Assembly (NCBI GenBank): GCA_029961685.1
Contig: JARWKL010000007.1
Coordinates: 2,624,708-2,688,707 of the forward strand
Source of the DNA: Aristolochia californica
Lineage: Eukaryota > Streptophyta > Magnoliopsida > Piperales > Aristolochiaceae
Reading direction: 5' to 3'
DNA length: 64,000 nt
Part shown: positions 49,679 to 61,600 of the stretch, one piece after another
How positions within the stretch are numbered: position 1 is the stretch's first letter
Layout: the number at the start of each line of letters is the position of its first letter
The notes under the pieces: generated by a model
Databases searched by the model: none
What the model was told of the DNA's origin: nothing
What the model saw: only the letters and a program-made list of their open reading frames with translations
Position numbers and translations under genes: made by a program

Positions 49679-50275
49679 AAATGTCTTAAAAAAAGGAAAG
49701 CATTTCTTGGAAACTTATTGCATTAAACCACTTTTTTAATTGAAATTCCCTCACAAACATTTTTTTGAGAGAAAAGAGGTACAAACACTTAAAAACTCCA
49801 TATCTCTCTCAAATTCTCTGTACATACTAGCATTTCAAGCTTTTCCTCTTGTGCATCAATGGTTCGAGATTGGAAATCTCAAGGAGAACATTGTTTCAAA
49901 AGTGTAAGTTTTCCTTTATTTTTTTGTATTTTCATTTTTTTCTTCTTATGGTTGATCTGCAGCCAAGAAATCTATATAAGAGAGTTTGCTAGAGTTAAAA
50001 TCTTGTTAATCAATCTCAAGGAGAGACTTCTGTCTGTGTATTTGAGTATTCGTGTGGCTTAAAATAGAGTCAAAATCCCTTGTATATAAATTTTAACTAA
50101 AAGAACTATTAGTGAAATTTTCTCAAGCAACGGTTCTTGTGCGGTGACTACTAATAGGGGAGCCTCGAGAACAAAAATTATTTCTCCTATTATGGTGTGT
50201 GTGTTTTATTGCCTTACTTGCATTTAATTTTATTTACAAGTACGCAATTTTTATTGCAAATTCTCAACTATCCTC

Positions 50276-50813
50276 CCTTTTGAGAAGTCTCTTGGACCAT
50301 CACTTCCAAGGTCTCAATTATTTGCATTTAACCTAAACCCTTTTATAATGATAATCTTGCATTACTTCATAAATTTTAGTACACTCTAGATCAATCCAAT
50401 ATATTTTTAGGCTAGGTGGTTAAAACAAAGCAACTATCTTAGAGTGCAGATTATAAGATATCTTGGATATAAATACCAGGTTGATTTGCACCAAAGTAAT
50501 AGATCAAGGATATTTACTGGGTAACTGAATGACTCATAGAGAGTCACCCAAGACTTACCTAAATATTATCTATTCGATTGATGAAAGTAGATGCTAATAA
50601 TTGAGACCAAATTGAACCACTAATTCTATAAGGTAAACGAGATCTAAAATCCAAGAATGATTTGTTATGCTCTGTGGACACTCCAAAAGACAAGATACAT
50701 AATCCTTTCTCAATTATGAATTCCTGTTTGAAGCTATGAGAAGCATCCTTCTTACATCCATCTCCTAGAGGTGCATGGACAATATTGTAAATATCATATA
50801 TGTGTGTAGCAAT

Positions 50814-50850
<37 letters not shown>

Positions 50851-51959
50851 CAATTATGTATGTATATGACATATTACGAGAAAGTATGCACGTAGTTGAG
50901 TAGAGTATGAAGAGAATATGTAGAGAGTGTATAGAGTAGTGGAAGTAGCTCAAGTCAAGGTAAGAGATTGTCCATCAAGAAGATCAATGAAATAAAAAAT
51001 GAATCACATTATGAAGGCCAAAGAATTTAAAAGAGCATTTCCATCATGAAATGCAAAGAAATTACCACCATTATAGCTTTAGAAAAGAAGAAAGAGAATC
51101 TTCATCGTGAAGAGCATCTCAAGACATTGATATCATTCTTCTTTGGCCTATTCCTCTAACCTCTCTCTATAAATAGACCACCTAAGGAGAAGAGGGAAGG
51201 CATCAGTTGAAGTAGAATGACTTATTGGATAGTTTTTGAGAGTTCACTTGATTGTTCTTTTGTTTTTCTTGAGTGTTCTTTTGTTCTTTCTTTTTGAGTA
51301 TTCTTATACTCTTCACTTGTGTTTTCTTGTGAGTACAAGTACTCTTGTATTCTTTTTTTGTTATTGTGAATGTGATTTTGTGTTCTTATCTTTGTACAAG
51401 TTCAATTGCAAGTTTGAAGCCGCTTCCTTTATATTCATTTATATTATAAAAAAATACATTTTTTTGAGTGAGACACCATTATCAATGAGAGAGGGAGTAA
51501 GGGAAGAACTAGTGGAGCAAAAAGAATTCAAGCTTCTGTAGATATTCTTCCTCACTATTTTTCTTTCTTATTTGTGTTTTGAAATTTTTATTATAATAAT
51601 ATTCCTTGTAGTATATTAGTTAGTATATATGTCTATATGTGTCAGTTAGCTAATGTTTGTATGTCAATGACCATATTCTCTTTTTTCTTCTAGTCACACT
51701 TCTTCTCCCATCACCTCTCGGTATTTCCAAATTAACACCTCGCTCACCTACTCAAACTTTCTCACTTCAGAGGACATAGTCTCTCAATCCATTTCCTTTT
51801 TTTATCACCTCCAGACATCCCAATATATTGCTCACTAACCCTCTCCAATTTCTCTCTCACCGATCAAATTTTGTTGATTGCCCCCCTATTGCGATCACCT
51901 CACTCTCCTTCTTTGACTTTCTCCCTTCAAGCTCTCCCCAAAGCGCCTCGATACAGCTA
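50276..51959 (+). other. Non-coding interior between two family B LTRs
   Basis: About 1.7 kb with no RT, integrase or gag words that I recognise. A CTCTCTATAAATAGACC TATA-like site near 51164-51180 suggests a further unrelated LTR. A (GT)17 tract lies at 50816-50849. The flanking LTRs are in the same orientation, so it may be the interior of a gutted element. Confidence 0.4.
50816..50849. repeat. (GT)n microsatellite
   Basis: An uninterrupted TG/GT run of about 34 bp flanked by near-repeats of CAATTATGT. Confidence 0.95.
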
Positions 51960-53419
51960 TGTTGACCATAGGTTGACTCTCACATTGCTTTTGATGATAA
52001 CAAAACTAATTGAGCTAATAACTTGCGAGTCTAGTAGTTAAGATATTTAACCTTTAAGAGCATTTCAAGGTTTAAAACATCAAAACCAAAATGAAGAACA
52101 TCTCTTGAAGAAGCATCCACAAGAAATAAGTCAACGTGAAAACTCAAGTTCAAACTTAAATAGATAAATAGTTAAACAATCAATTCATGCAAGAGAATAT
52201 TTTAACTTCTATTTCTTAGGTATTTGTGAAGATCAGAACTTTAGGATATAACTTGCATATGGACATGTTTAGAATCATCATACATATCACTTAGAAACAT
52301 GTTAAAGCACTTGGACATAAATTCTCATGCTTTATAAATATATACATTTATATAATGGCATTGGAATGATCGATCAGTCATTGACTATCGATCAACCATA
52401 GTTGATTGATCGATCATCCGGATATGGTCATTTCATGCTATAACGCATGATCAATCATCCAATATACATTGATCGATCATAGCTATCCAAGAAAGCTGAT
52501 TTAATATGGAATGATCGATCATCCCTCTAGATTGCTAGATCAGTATGACCATTGCCTATAAGGAACTTCAAGCATGATTGATCAAATGAAAATACATTGA
52601 TCGGTCAACTTAACTTTTCTAAAGCAACGATAACATATTGATCGATCCGTCCATTGATCAATAAGTCATTTTCTAACAAAAAAGTAGTTGTGATAATCGA
52701 TTGATCGATCAATCACTCACCAATGATAGATTAATCAATGGTCTGATTTTTTTAACAGGAAAATAACAACTAGTTTGAGTTGGAAAACTATAAATACCCC
52801 ACCAAAACGTGAGTAAAAAGAGGCATGAACATTTATTGGCTTAAATTCAAGCCACAAAGTTTTATGTTACAAATTCCCTTTCATAAGTGCTTGACAGAGA
52901 AAGAGAGTGATCCCACTTTGAAAAACCTTCTTCTCTTTCAATCATCCTTGCATGTATGATAGTACAAGTTCCTTGTCATTATACGACATTATACAAATGA
53001 GGATGAAGCTTGAAATCTCTCAAGGAGAAGCATCTCTCCAAGTAATGGTCTAAATTTTTTTATTTCTTTTATATTAATGTGGAAGGTTCATCTAGAACCT
53101 GATAATCTAGATAGAAAGGCCTAGTTGGAGATATAATCCAGTCACAATCTCTTGGGGAGATTGGGTTGTATGAAAATTGTATATTGAGGTACATGTAGCT
53201 GAGGATAGTTGGAATTTCTTTATAATTTTCCAGCTATTGAAGAGTAATAGTGGAAATTTTCCCAAGCAAGGGTTCTTGGGTGGTGACTACCCCTATGGTA
53301 ACAACGAGAACAAAATTTTTTTTGTCTCTATTGTGTGCGCATATTTCTACTTACATTGAATTGCTTATATACATGATATTTTGTTTACAAAACGGTTTTA
53401 GTTTGAATAACTCAATTCA
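51960..53419 (+). repeat. Family B LTR, nearly complete
   Basis: It runs from TGTTGACCATAGGTTGACTC at 51960 to about AATTCA at 53419, followed by CCCCCCTCTTGAGAAG, giving an LTR of about 1.46 kb. It contains about ten GATCGATC or near-GATCGATC palindromes between 52370 and 52740, a GGAAAACTATAAATACCCCACC promoter-like block near 52785, and an exon-like 3' end. It is the best reference copy for this family. Confidence 0.75.
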
Positions 53420-53970
53420 CCCCCCTCTTGAGAAGCCACCGAGAGTCAGTTAGGCTATACCCCAGCACCTAGACAACTTAATTCCAAGTTACTCGACAAA
53501 GAAAGAACACATCCTTAAAAAAAAACATATAGCGAACATTAGGGGTGGCATCGAGTCGAGCCGAGCCCGAACCTGCCTATGTTCGAGCCGAGCTTGATTT
53601 AAATATTTCGAGCCGAGCTTCGAGCCGAGCCTCGTCTCGAGCCTAAAATTGTTATCGAGCTCGAGCCCAAAAATCTTAACCGAGCTCGAGCCGAGCTTCG
53701 AGCCGAACTCGAGCTTCTACATACATTTAAAAATTTTCAAAAAATATATATCAAATTAATTATATATAAAATTATACATACATTTTACATAAAATTGGAC
53801 ATGACCTCTACAAAAAATTAAGTATAACCTATATATATAATACATGTATAAGATTGAGGCATAACCTCTTCTTAAAATTGAATATAATCTATGTATATAA
53901 TACCTGTATAAAATTTGGCATGACCTCTACTTAAAATTGGACATAATCAATGTACATAATACCTGCATAA

Positions 53971-54060
53971 ATACTCCATAAACACTCCATAAACACTCCA
54001 TAAATACTCCATAAACACTCCATAAACACTCCATAAACACTCCATAAATACTCCATAAAA
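53971..54060. repeat. 11-bp tandem repeat inside the hAT element
   Basis: About eight units of ACTCCATAAAC or ACTCCATAAAT in tandem. The shorter derivative at 10396-12570 has only scattered single units at the matching place (about 10790-10850), so the array expanded in this copy. Confidence 0.9.
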
Positions 54061-54477
54061 TTATCTATACATTCCATAAACACTTCATAAAATAGTCTAA
54101 ACACTTCATACACTGCATAATATTATAAATAAACTTCATACAATAATCAAACACAACAAAATTAAATAAAATATCACTATCAATTTACAATCACCCAAAT
54201 AAAAACTATAAATCCATTATAAAATTACAAACTATAATTGTTTCTCTTAATGCTAGAAAATAATATACATCCCTGCATGAGCAAAATCTCCACCTACGAC
54301 AAAAAAAAAAAAAAAAAAATTAGTTATTGTCAGATAAAAAAATACTCTTCCATTACTAGTTACTTAATGTCGTTAAAAATATTAAAATTACCATGATGAG
54401 AGAAACATGAAAAATCATGTAGCTGATAGCATTATCTCTACACTCTTCTTCTCAGGCTGTAATCATAAAACAAAATT

Positions 54478-56316
54478 TTAATAAATAAAACTAAAAAATA
54501 TACTAAAAAATATCATAATAAAGAATTGATCAAAGAAATTCACCTTTTGATTTTTCTTTACACCGTGAAGAACCCGAATCCAATCACTGCCACAAATCAA
54601 AGCTTGAACTGTACTTGGTGCCAAGGAAGAACGATATGAGTCTATTACTCTACCACCAGCACTAAATGTAGACTCTGAAGCTACTGTGGATATGGGAATT
54701 ACAAGGATGTCTGCTGCCATCTTAGATAATACTCGAAATTTCATATGATTCACTTTCCACCATTCTAAAACATCAAAATTATATTGTGAAGTTTCCTCAC
54801 AACTATATACACCTTCTTCAAGATAAATTTCCAATTCTGACCTTGGTAAATTAACTGCATCCTTTTGTTTCATATAACTCATCAACTTTGACCAACCTGA
54901 ACTTGATGAAGGCCTACGACTTGTGGAAACACCCATAGAGCTACTAGTACTTGAAACAATCTCTTCATTTCTAATATCCACATTATATAAGGATACATAT
55001 TCATCGTAGATCTCATATAAGGTGCGTCGAACTAAATTTATATTCATTGCAGCTTCCTCCATAGAATATATCACTGGAAAACACATTTCGATCAACTTTA
55101 ATTTGACCCTTGGATCCAAAACTGAAGCAACAACCATGAATAAATTGCATTCACCCCAATACTTCTCAAATTTCTCTTTCATTCTACTAACCATTGTCCT
55201 AATGAAAACATTTTCATTTGTAGAATGAAAATCCAAAACTTCTTTTACCCTATATACCTCACTAAGGTACAAATTAGAAGTAGGGTAGTCACTCCCAGAA
55301 ATTATATTTGTAACTGCATTAAAAACTTCTAAAATCTCACACACCATGTCAACTTTTTCCCATTCATCAAAACTTGGCAAACAATCATATGTTGGTTCTC
55401 TAACTTTAAATCTAGAGAATGCATCTTTGAATTTTAATGCAGAAGACAACATGTCATAAGTAGAGTTCCAACGAGTTGGACAATCAATCTCCCACTCTTT
55501 CAAACACTTGTAAATAGCATCTGCTATATCAACGCCACGACGAGGAGGAGGAACATGCACAAAACTCAAGACTCGTTTTTGTAGCTTCCAATTACTGTCA
55601 ATAAAATGCCCAGTAATAACCATATATTCAATTTTTTGATTTTGAGACTTCCAAAGATCCGTGGTAAGACTAATCTTGTTAATCTCTTTTTAAAAAATTT
55701 TCAATTTCTTTTTCTCTGCCTCATACACCTCCATACACTCCTTCTTAATAGTCTTCCAGGATATTTTCTCATAATTCATATTTGCCATCTGCATTACAAA
55801 ATTAAATCCCTCCTCTTCTACTATCATGAATGGATGCTCATGCATAAGAATCCAATGAGCAATGACTACTCTCATTTTAGCTTGATCATAATTTCCTCCA
55901 AAATCCATAAAAGGAAGTCCAGATGGACTCTGATCAACATTAGACCCCGCTCCCACTGGTTGAAAGTTTAAGGTTTTTTGTTTTCTCATTGCCACTTTTC
56001 TACTAGTGCAACGTTTCAAATGTCGACTCATATGTGTAGTCACTCCACTACTAATAACACTCAAATTGATTTTACAATGAACACACTGAACCTTTTTTGT
56101 ACCATTAAGTGATACTTCTTTGAATTCCAACCACACATGAGACTTTTTTTGTCTTTTGGAGGTATGAGTAGAATCACCTTCATCCTCATTTATAGTAATT
56201 TCATCTGGGCCCACTTCTATGACAGAGGGTAGTGACTCTGGTGGAGTTGAGTCACTATTTATAGTTACACTAGAACTAGTGTTAATTATTGATGTCAATT
56301 GAGGAGGTGTTGACAT
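54478..56316 (-). pseudogene. hAT transposase pseudogene (RICESLEEPER/zf-BED type)
   Basis: A minus-strand frame from ATG at 56316 to a stop at 54478 (613 codons) is interrupted by one in-frame TAA at 55692-55690. N-terminal BED finger with C78, C81, H95, H99 and C103; after the stop the frame resumes with ISLTTDLWKS (first catalytic Asp region). The C-terminal dimerisation block follows (SELEIYLEEG, FDVLEWWKVN, IPISTVASESTFSAGGRVID). Between KEWEI and DCPTRWNST (about 55485) the block that normally holds LDNASAN and the second catalytic Asp is missing in frame, roughly 90 residues. Both defects predict no activity. No transposase lies in the related derivative at 10396. Confidence 0.92.
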
Positions 56317-57917
56317 TCTTACTTCTACAAAAAAACAAAATTACAAATTAAAAACATAAAGAAAAGAAAGTTATCTGAACAACAAAGATCCTACACATAA
56401 TTTCAGATACTTGTTTATTCTTAGAGGAAGGTACGTGACATTGTGACAATCGGGAACGACCCTTGTCTTTCAATGCAGCGGGGTCTCTTTGAGCCAGTAG
56501 CCCTGCACCCAATAGTTTCCAGTCCAATATACCGATCCTTTTTTTATATATAAATTTAAAAACTTCTAAGATAAGGAAATAAGCACACCAACATTCTCTT
56601 CTAATATTCTGATGAAATTCAACCTCAATACCAAGAAATTAATGATAAAAATGAAAAAAAATGAAATTCAACCTCAATACCCCACTATACCAAGAACAGC
56701 AGTAGATATAAGTTCAATGAGAATTAAGAAAGAATGACAAAAACTAACTTTGTTTATTCTTTTTTATAATAAAGAGAAGTTGGATGCAATTAAGAAAGCT
56801 CCTGATTCCATTAACTATAATAGAGTATTATTGAACAGAATATGTTATTAACACTCAAAATCATGAAATAAAATTTCATTGCTAAAATATATCAAGTAAC
56901 AATTTGAATACCATTGCTGTTTATTGCTGAAATATATGATAAACATACAAAATTTTATAAGAGGCCAGACACCTAAAAATAAGAAGGCAAAAAAGAAACA
57001 AGATCCCACAACATAAAAATATTTGAAAGTCTAGAATAATAACTTCATTTATGAAGAACAATGGAATTTGAGCAAAAAAATCATTGACAACCAACCAACT
57101 ATTTTCCAAACATTATAGCAATTGAGCTTAGTAAGTCATTTTGAGATATACAAAAACATAACAAATGACAAAGTGGGGGATTTTTCTCCCCCACCCTTCC
57201 TTTCCTTCTTGAATGTTAGCTCAGTATGAAGTTTCCTGGCTCTCAGCCAGCTAGAATGCAATTGATGGCACACTCAAGCAAAAAAATAAATTAAGAGAAT
57301 AAAATAGGTCAACCTTATGCAATGTGTATAAAATGATCTTCTTACATTCTACCCTTAAATCAAGAACTCAGCATTTCAAAAAATCAAACAGTATCAACAC
57401 TCAAAATCATGAAATAAAATTCATACCAGTTTTCTTACAATGATTTCTTCCCGAGTGTATTTGAACTGTCAGCTGGAAATATCGAAAAAAAAAAAAACAG
57501 AGCTGAGTTTGCTTACAGAAACAGAGTGTGCAGTTCGGATATCCAAAAAAGCTTTCCAATAATGAAGGAACACTGCTGAGAAATGAAGCTCAGAAACGAA
57601 GCCGAGAAACGAAGCTGTGAAATGAAGAGAGAGTTAGAGATTTTTTAGGTTAGCTCGGCGACGAAAAAAAAACAGAAAGATTAAATAAAAATCTTACCTC
57701 CTTCCGTCGGACCGTCGATTTCGTCTCGTCGGTGAGGAAAAGCTTGGATGAAGAAATCGAAGAGGAAGACGAGAAAGAAATCAAAGAGGAAGGAAGACAG
57801 AAATCGTAGAGGAATAAATCGAGGAATCGAAGAGGGAGAGGGAGAACGAGGGATTTGAAGACCAAATCCCCCATTTCCCCTGAATACCTGTCGACGGACA
57901 GCGATTTCCGCAAGAAA
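56317..57917. other. Non-coding right arm of the hAT element
   Basis: AT-rich until 57440, then a stretch with GAAACGAAGC-type repeats near 57580-57620 and a purine-rich block 57720-57860. It would be the promoter side of the transposase gene. No other gene seen. Confidence 0.5.
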
Positions 57918-58205
57918 TCACGCTGAAACGGCATGGAAATGGCAGACGGAGGTATGGGTTTCGCAGAGAAATTTCCCGAATCGAAGAGGTATCCCGATCC
58001 CCGATCCCGAATCGCTCGTTATATTAACGAGTCGGCTCGCGAGCCGACGAGCCGAACCGGGCTCTGTTCGAGCTCGACTCGTTAATGTAAACGAGCCCAT
58101 CCCTGAGTTCGAGCTCGGCTCGAGCTCGAAATATAACGTTTCGAACCGAGCCGAACTCGAGCGGCTTGCGAGCCGGCTCGGTTTGAAGCCACCCTTAGCG
58201 AACAT

Positions 58206-58627
58206 ATTACTTCCCGTGTCCATCCACACAATCGTACACTATGAAACAAAAACATTCCAGACATGCTTTGTTTCTCAACAACTTCGTGTAATCAACATCA
58301 TTCGGGGTGAAGGGTCTAGGGTTTAGGGTTTAGGGTCTCTGCTACCACCCACTTTTAAGCATAGATGGGTAAATTACAATCGGTTTACAATTTTTAGTTA
58401 CATAAATACATTGTAACTTGGAATTGGTCAAATTTATTAGCCCACTATGAAACATCGAGCTGAATACAAAAGGTTAACATAACTTGGAATTAGTTAAAAG
58501 AAAGGTGTATTTATTCCACTTATGAGGATTCAGATTGAATCCATATCTATAACATTTTAGTCATTTTATTGATTTATTTACTATAGCAGCAATAGCATTT
58601 ATGGAGAACAACCCAAAAGAAGGGTGC
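58206..58627. promoter_or_regulatory. 3' flank of the megaenzyme gene with telomere-like repeat
   Basis: TAGGGTTTAGGGTTTAGGG at 58317-58335 is about 2.7 units of the plant telomere repeat, on the minus strand equal to overlapping telo-boxes. It lies about 110 bp from the hAT insertion and 290 bp past the stop codon of the minus-strand gene. No gene seen. Confidence 0.5.
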
Positions 58628-61600
58628 TCAACTTGACCTAATAGTCTCTTCCTTCATAGCTAGCGTGAGGGCGCCCAAGCTTCCCCCGCACTCCACTGTC
58701 ACGCCTGGCATGCAGACGGCCCTGCTCCCTACGAACCCAGCCTCCCCGATTCTCACCTTTCCAAACTTCACCATCCCTCCTTCCCCCTCGTAGATGTGCC
58801 CAAACAGCATGGTCTCCCTTCCCACGCATCCATTCCTCTCCATCTCCACCATCTCTGGGTTCAACATGGCCCCCATGCTATCAACGTAGCAGCCACACTT
58901 CCACTCCATTTTCGACCCTATCAGCTTCATCCACACCGTAAACAAGCCAGACCCACATGTCATCTCCATGAAATAGTCCCCTGCTACCGTCCTCAGCGCC
59001 TGCCATAGGGTGTCCATGAACACCTCCATGCTCCATATCATCACCGTCTCGTTTTCCTTCTTCTTCCCCACTAAAACCCATTTGGCCAAGACGCAGATCA
59101 GAGAAACTAAAATCCCTGAGAAGAGCCAAAAGAAAGGGAGCAAGCACTGTACCGGAAGCCGCTCTGTCCTCTTCATGAAGATAAGCCATTTCAGGGGCCC
59201 AAATATGGCTAGCCCCAAAAGGAAATATGGCAGCAGCGTCTGTACAAGGGGCTGGAACAAGGTAACCCATACGGTTTGGTACCACTTCCTTTCAAGTGTC
59301 ACTTTTCCGGTATCAAGCTTCTTCTCTTGCGGCTGCACTGCGCCTGCTGCCATCGGGCAGCCGGTGAGTTCAACTTTCACGTCGGACTGGTCCAGGAATG
59401 CTCGCCAGGCAGCGGGAAGCGGCGTCCCGTTGCGTAAATGCTGACAGATCTCGTAAACCAGGGAGCGCCCGTGATCAATTGACGCGCTCTGCGAGCAAGA
59501 TGTTGCTCTGACGATATCCACCTCGTGCGACCTCAGAAACGGGTTGAACTCCAGCCTTTCAGATTCTTCAGCGCTCAGATTTTTGCCTATGGTAATCAAT
59601 CCCACGTCAACAAAAGGGCACTCAACCTCATCCCAGGGTCTTGTGCAGTCCAGTGCTCCGTCCCGATCGGCTTCCTCGTTCGGCACCGGCCGGAGTTGTA
59701 GCTGGAACACATATTGTACACCACCGGAGGAATTGACACGTCTCTGAAAATCATCGGCGAGGAAGAGCAGAGGTCGGGTATCTTTCTCGTCTCTCGGAAT
59801 CGCCCCGGTTTCCGGCGGGAGTATCCCTGTAGGCTCCACCTTGCCGGAATCTTCACTGATGCTCTCATCCAGCGGCCGCAGCTTAAATTTCACGTACATC
59901 TCCTGCCCGTCCGAGCAGCGGAGGAGACGGGTCACATTCGAGTAGTAATGGAGCTCAGTATACGAATCCGTCAGTCGAAGGGAGCCCCAGACTGCATCGC
60001 CGACATGAGGGGCTCGTTTCACGTACTCCTCCCTTGCAGCGAGCCCACATACCAACCACGTCGCGAAATCTGCCATCGTGCGAGCGTAGAATGCTTTGCC
60101 CGTCTTCAGCGTCAAATCGAGCAGCGGCGACTCGTCACCGTCATCCGATAATATCCTGATAGCTGCGCCCCGAGCGTCTATCCTCGCGTCGTCGTCAGCA
60201 CTCAAACTGTTACTGTGCCGGACTAAGATCGGATAAGTTTTTCCGGGGCGAAACATCTTGAGATCAGGCAACCCACGCACAACGTCAAACAGTTTAAAAA
60301 CTCCTCTCCCGCTCACGCCGATTCGGTGGAAGTACCTGGACTTCACCTTCATCGTCGTGATGGCCAAGTTACTGGCGAGGTTCCTAACGATCTTCTTGTA
60401 TTTGGGATCCATCTCTTCGATCCTCTCATCCAAGGCGTGGAATATGTTCTTGACCATGATTGGAGCCTGGGATCCAACATAAACTCCACCACTTTGGAGA
60501 ACTGAGTCTCTAGGAGCGACAGAAAGCGCGCCAAGAACGACGTTTTTTTGAACGATGGAGCCTGACAGTATGATGCTCTGACTCCCCACGACCGAATTCT
60601 CGTCCACCATGATTTCCCTGGAAACGTATCCGGCAGATGAATAAAATCCCGGAACAAGCCGGCTAAAATCGCCGAGATGAACACCACTGCCTATAGAAAT
60701 TAGAGCTGGGTCCGTGACTGGATTGATTGCTCGGATTGAACAGTGACGACCAATTTTGGCTCCCAAAAGGCGCAAATACACACAACTTGCCTCTGTTCCA
60801 GAGAGGAGATTGGCAAACCGTAGGTGAGAGGAGGTGATAATGCGGTGTCTCAGCCAGACTTTCGAGTGGCTCTGCTGCGAATTTTGTTTTCCTGACAGGA
60901 ACCTGGTGACGATGGCAGCCAGTATGATGTAGATAAGACCGTGGATCGCGTAAGCTATCGCGAAAGAGAAGGCAAAGCTTCCAGGATTATCTGGGATAGT
61001 TGGGAAGATTGTGGCATATGCGACCATGGCGGCCGGCACCCAGTGGAGAGTCCCGGCAAAGCAGAGAAAGGCTAAATGTTCAGCGGAGGGAGTTGCTTGA
61101 GCGAAGTTGATGTAGCCAAAGTAAAGAAGAGCAGCGGCAAGAGAGCTGAGGAGACCAACTATGTAAACGCCTATAAAATGATATAAGTTCGTCCGCTCCG
61201 CAAACCGTTTCTCTGCAAATTCTCCACTTTCACTCTGCAATAAAGAAAAGAAAAAAGGCGTAATGAGTTAAAATGATTCATCAAGGCTAACAAGACGAAC
61301 AGAGTCCCAGCAAAGTTTTGCAGATGTGGATACCCTTTGTAACTTCCCCGCCTTGTGGGCTCTAAAGACAGGCTTTCCACTCTCACTTTTTTGCAGGGGT
61401 GGAACCTCGGACTCCTCTCCTAAAACACTTCCCTTCTGAATTACGGCATAAGGACCCACGGAAGAATTCCGGCCGATCTTCACCGGAAGGAAGCTCAGTA
61501 TTCCGTCCTTTACCTCATGACTCTGAATAAGAGCACCCTCTGCGATGACAACCCCATCTCCAATTAACACAAGGGAAGGGTCCGTGATGTTAACTGTGTC

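Larger units (their letters stand above)
49130..50275 (+). repeat. Family B LTR (GATCGATC-rich)
   Basis: It shares with 52330-53419 the chain of TGATCGATCA palindromes, the C-rich block before the promoter-like region, the AGAGTTTGCTAGAGTTAAAATC block and the closing TCTTGAGAAG-type words (here CCCTTTTGAGAAG at about 50274). The 5' edge is unclear. It contains an 82-bp duplication and a long C run. Confidence 0.7.
53532..58205. mobile_element. hAT transposon (4658 bp) with 8-bp target duplication
   Basis: The element spans 53540-58197. It starts TAGGGGTGGC and ends with the inverted GCCACCCTTA, and is flanked by GCGAACAT at 53532-53539 and 58198-58205, a perfect 8-bp target-site duplication as made by hAT transposases. 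Both ends hold dense GAGCCGAGC-type subterminal repeats, normal binding sites for hAT transposases. It carries one transposase gene on the minus strand, which is broken. The intact duplication means it has not been scrambled since insertion. Confidence 0.93.

Noticed and set aside
53931..54113. ORF with repeated WSIYGVFMECL units
   Set aside because: Produced by the 11-bp tandem repeat in the hAT arm, not a protein.
59010..59444. 144- and 145-codon plus-strand ORFs across 59010-60151
   Set aside because: Shadows of the GC-rich minus-strand exon of the megaprotein, without motifs of their own.
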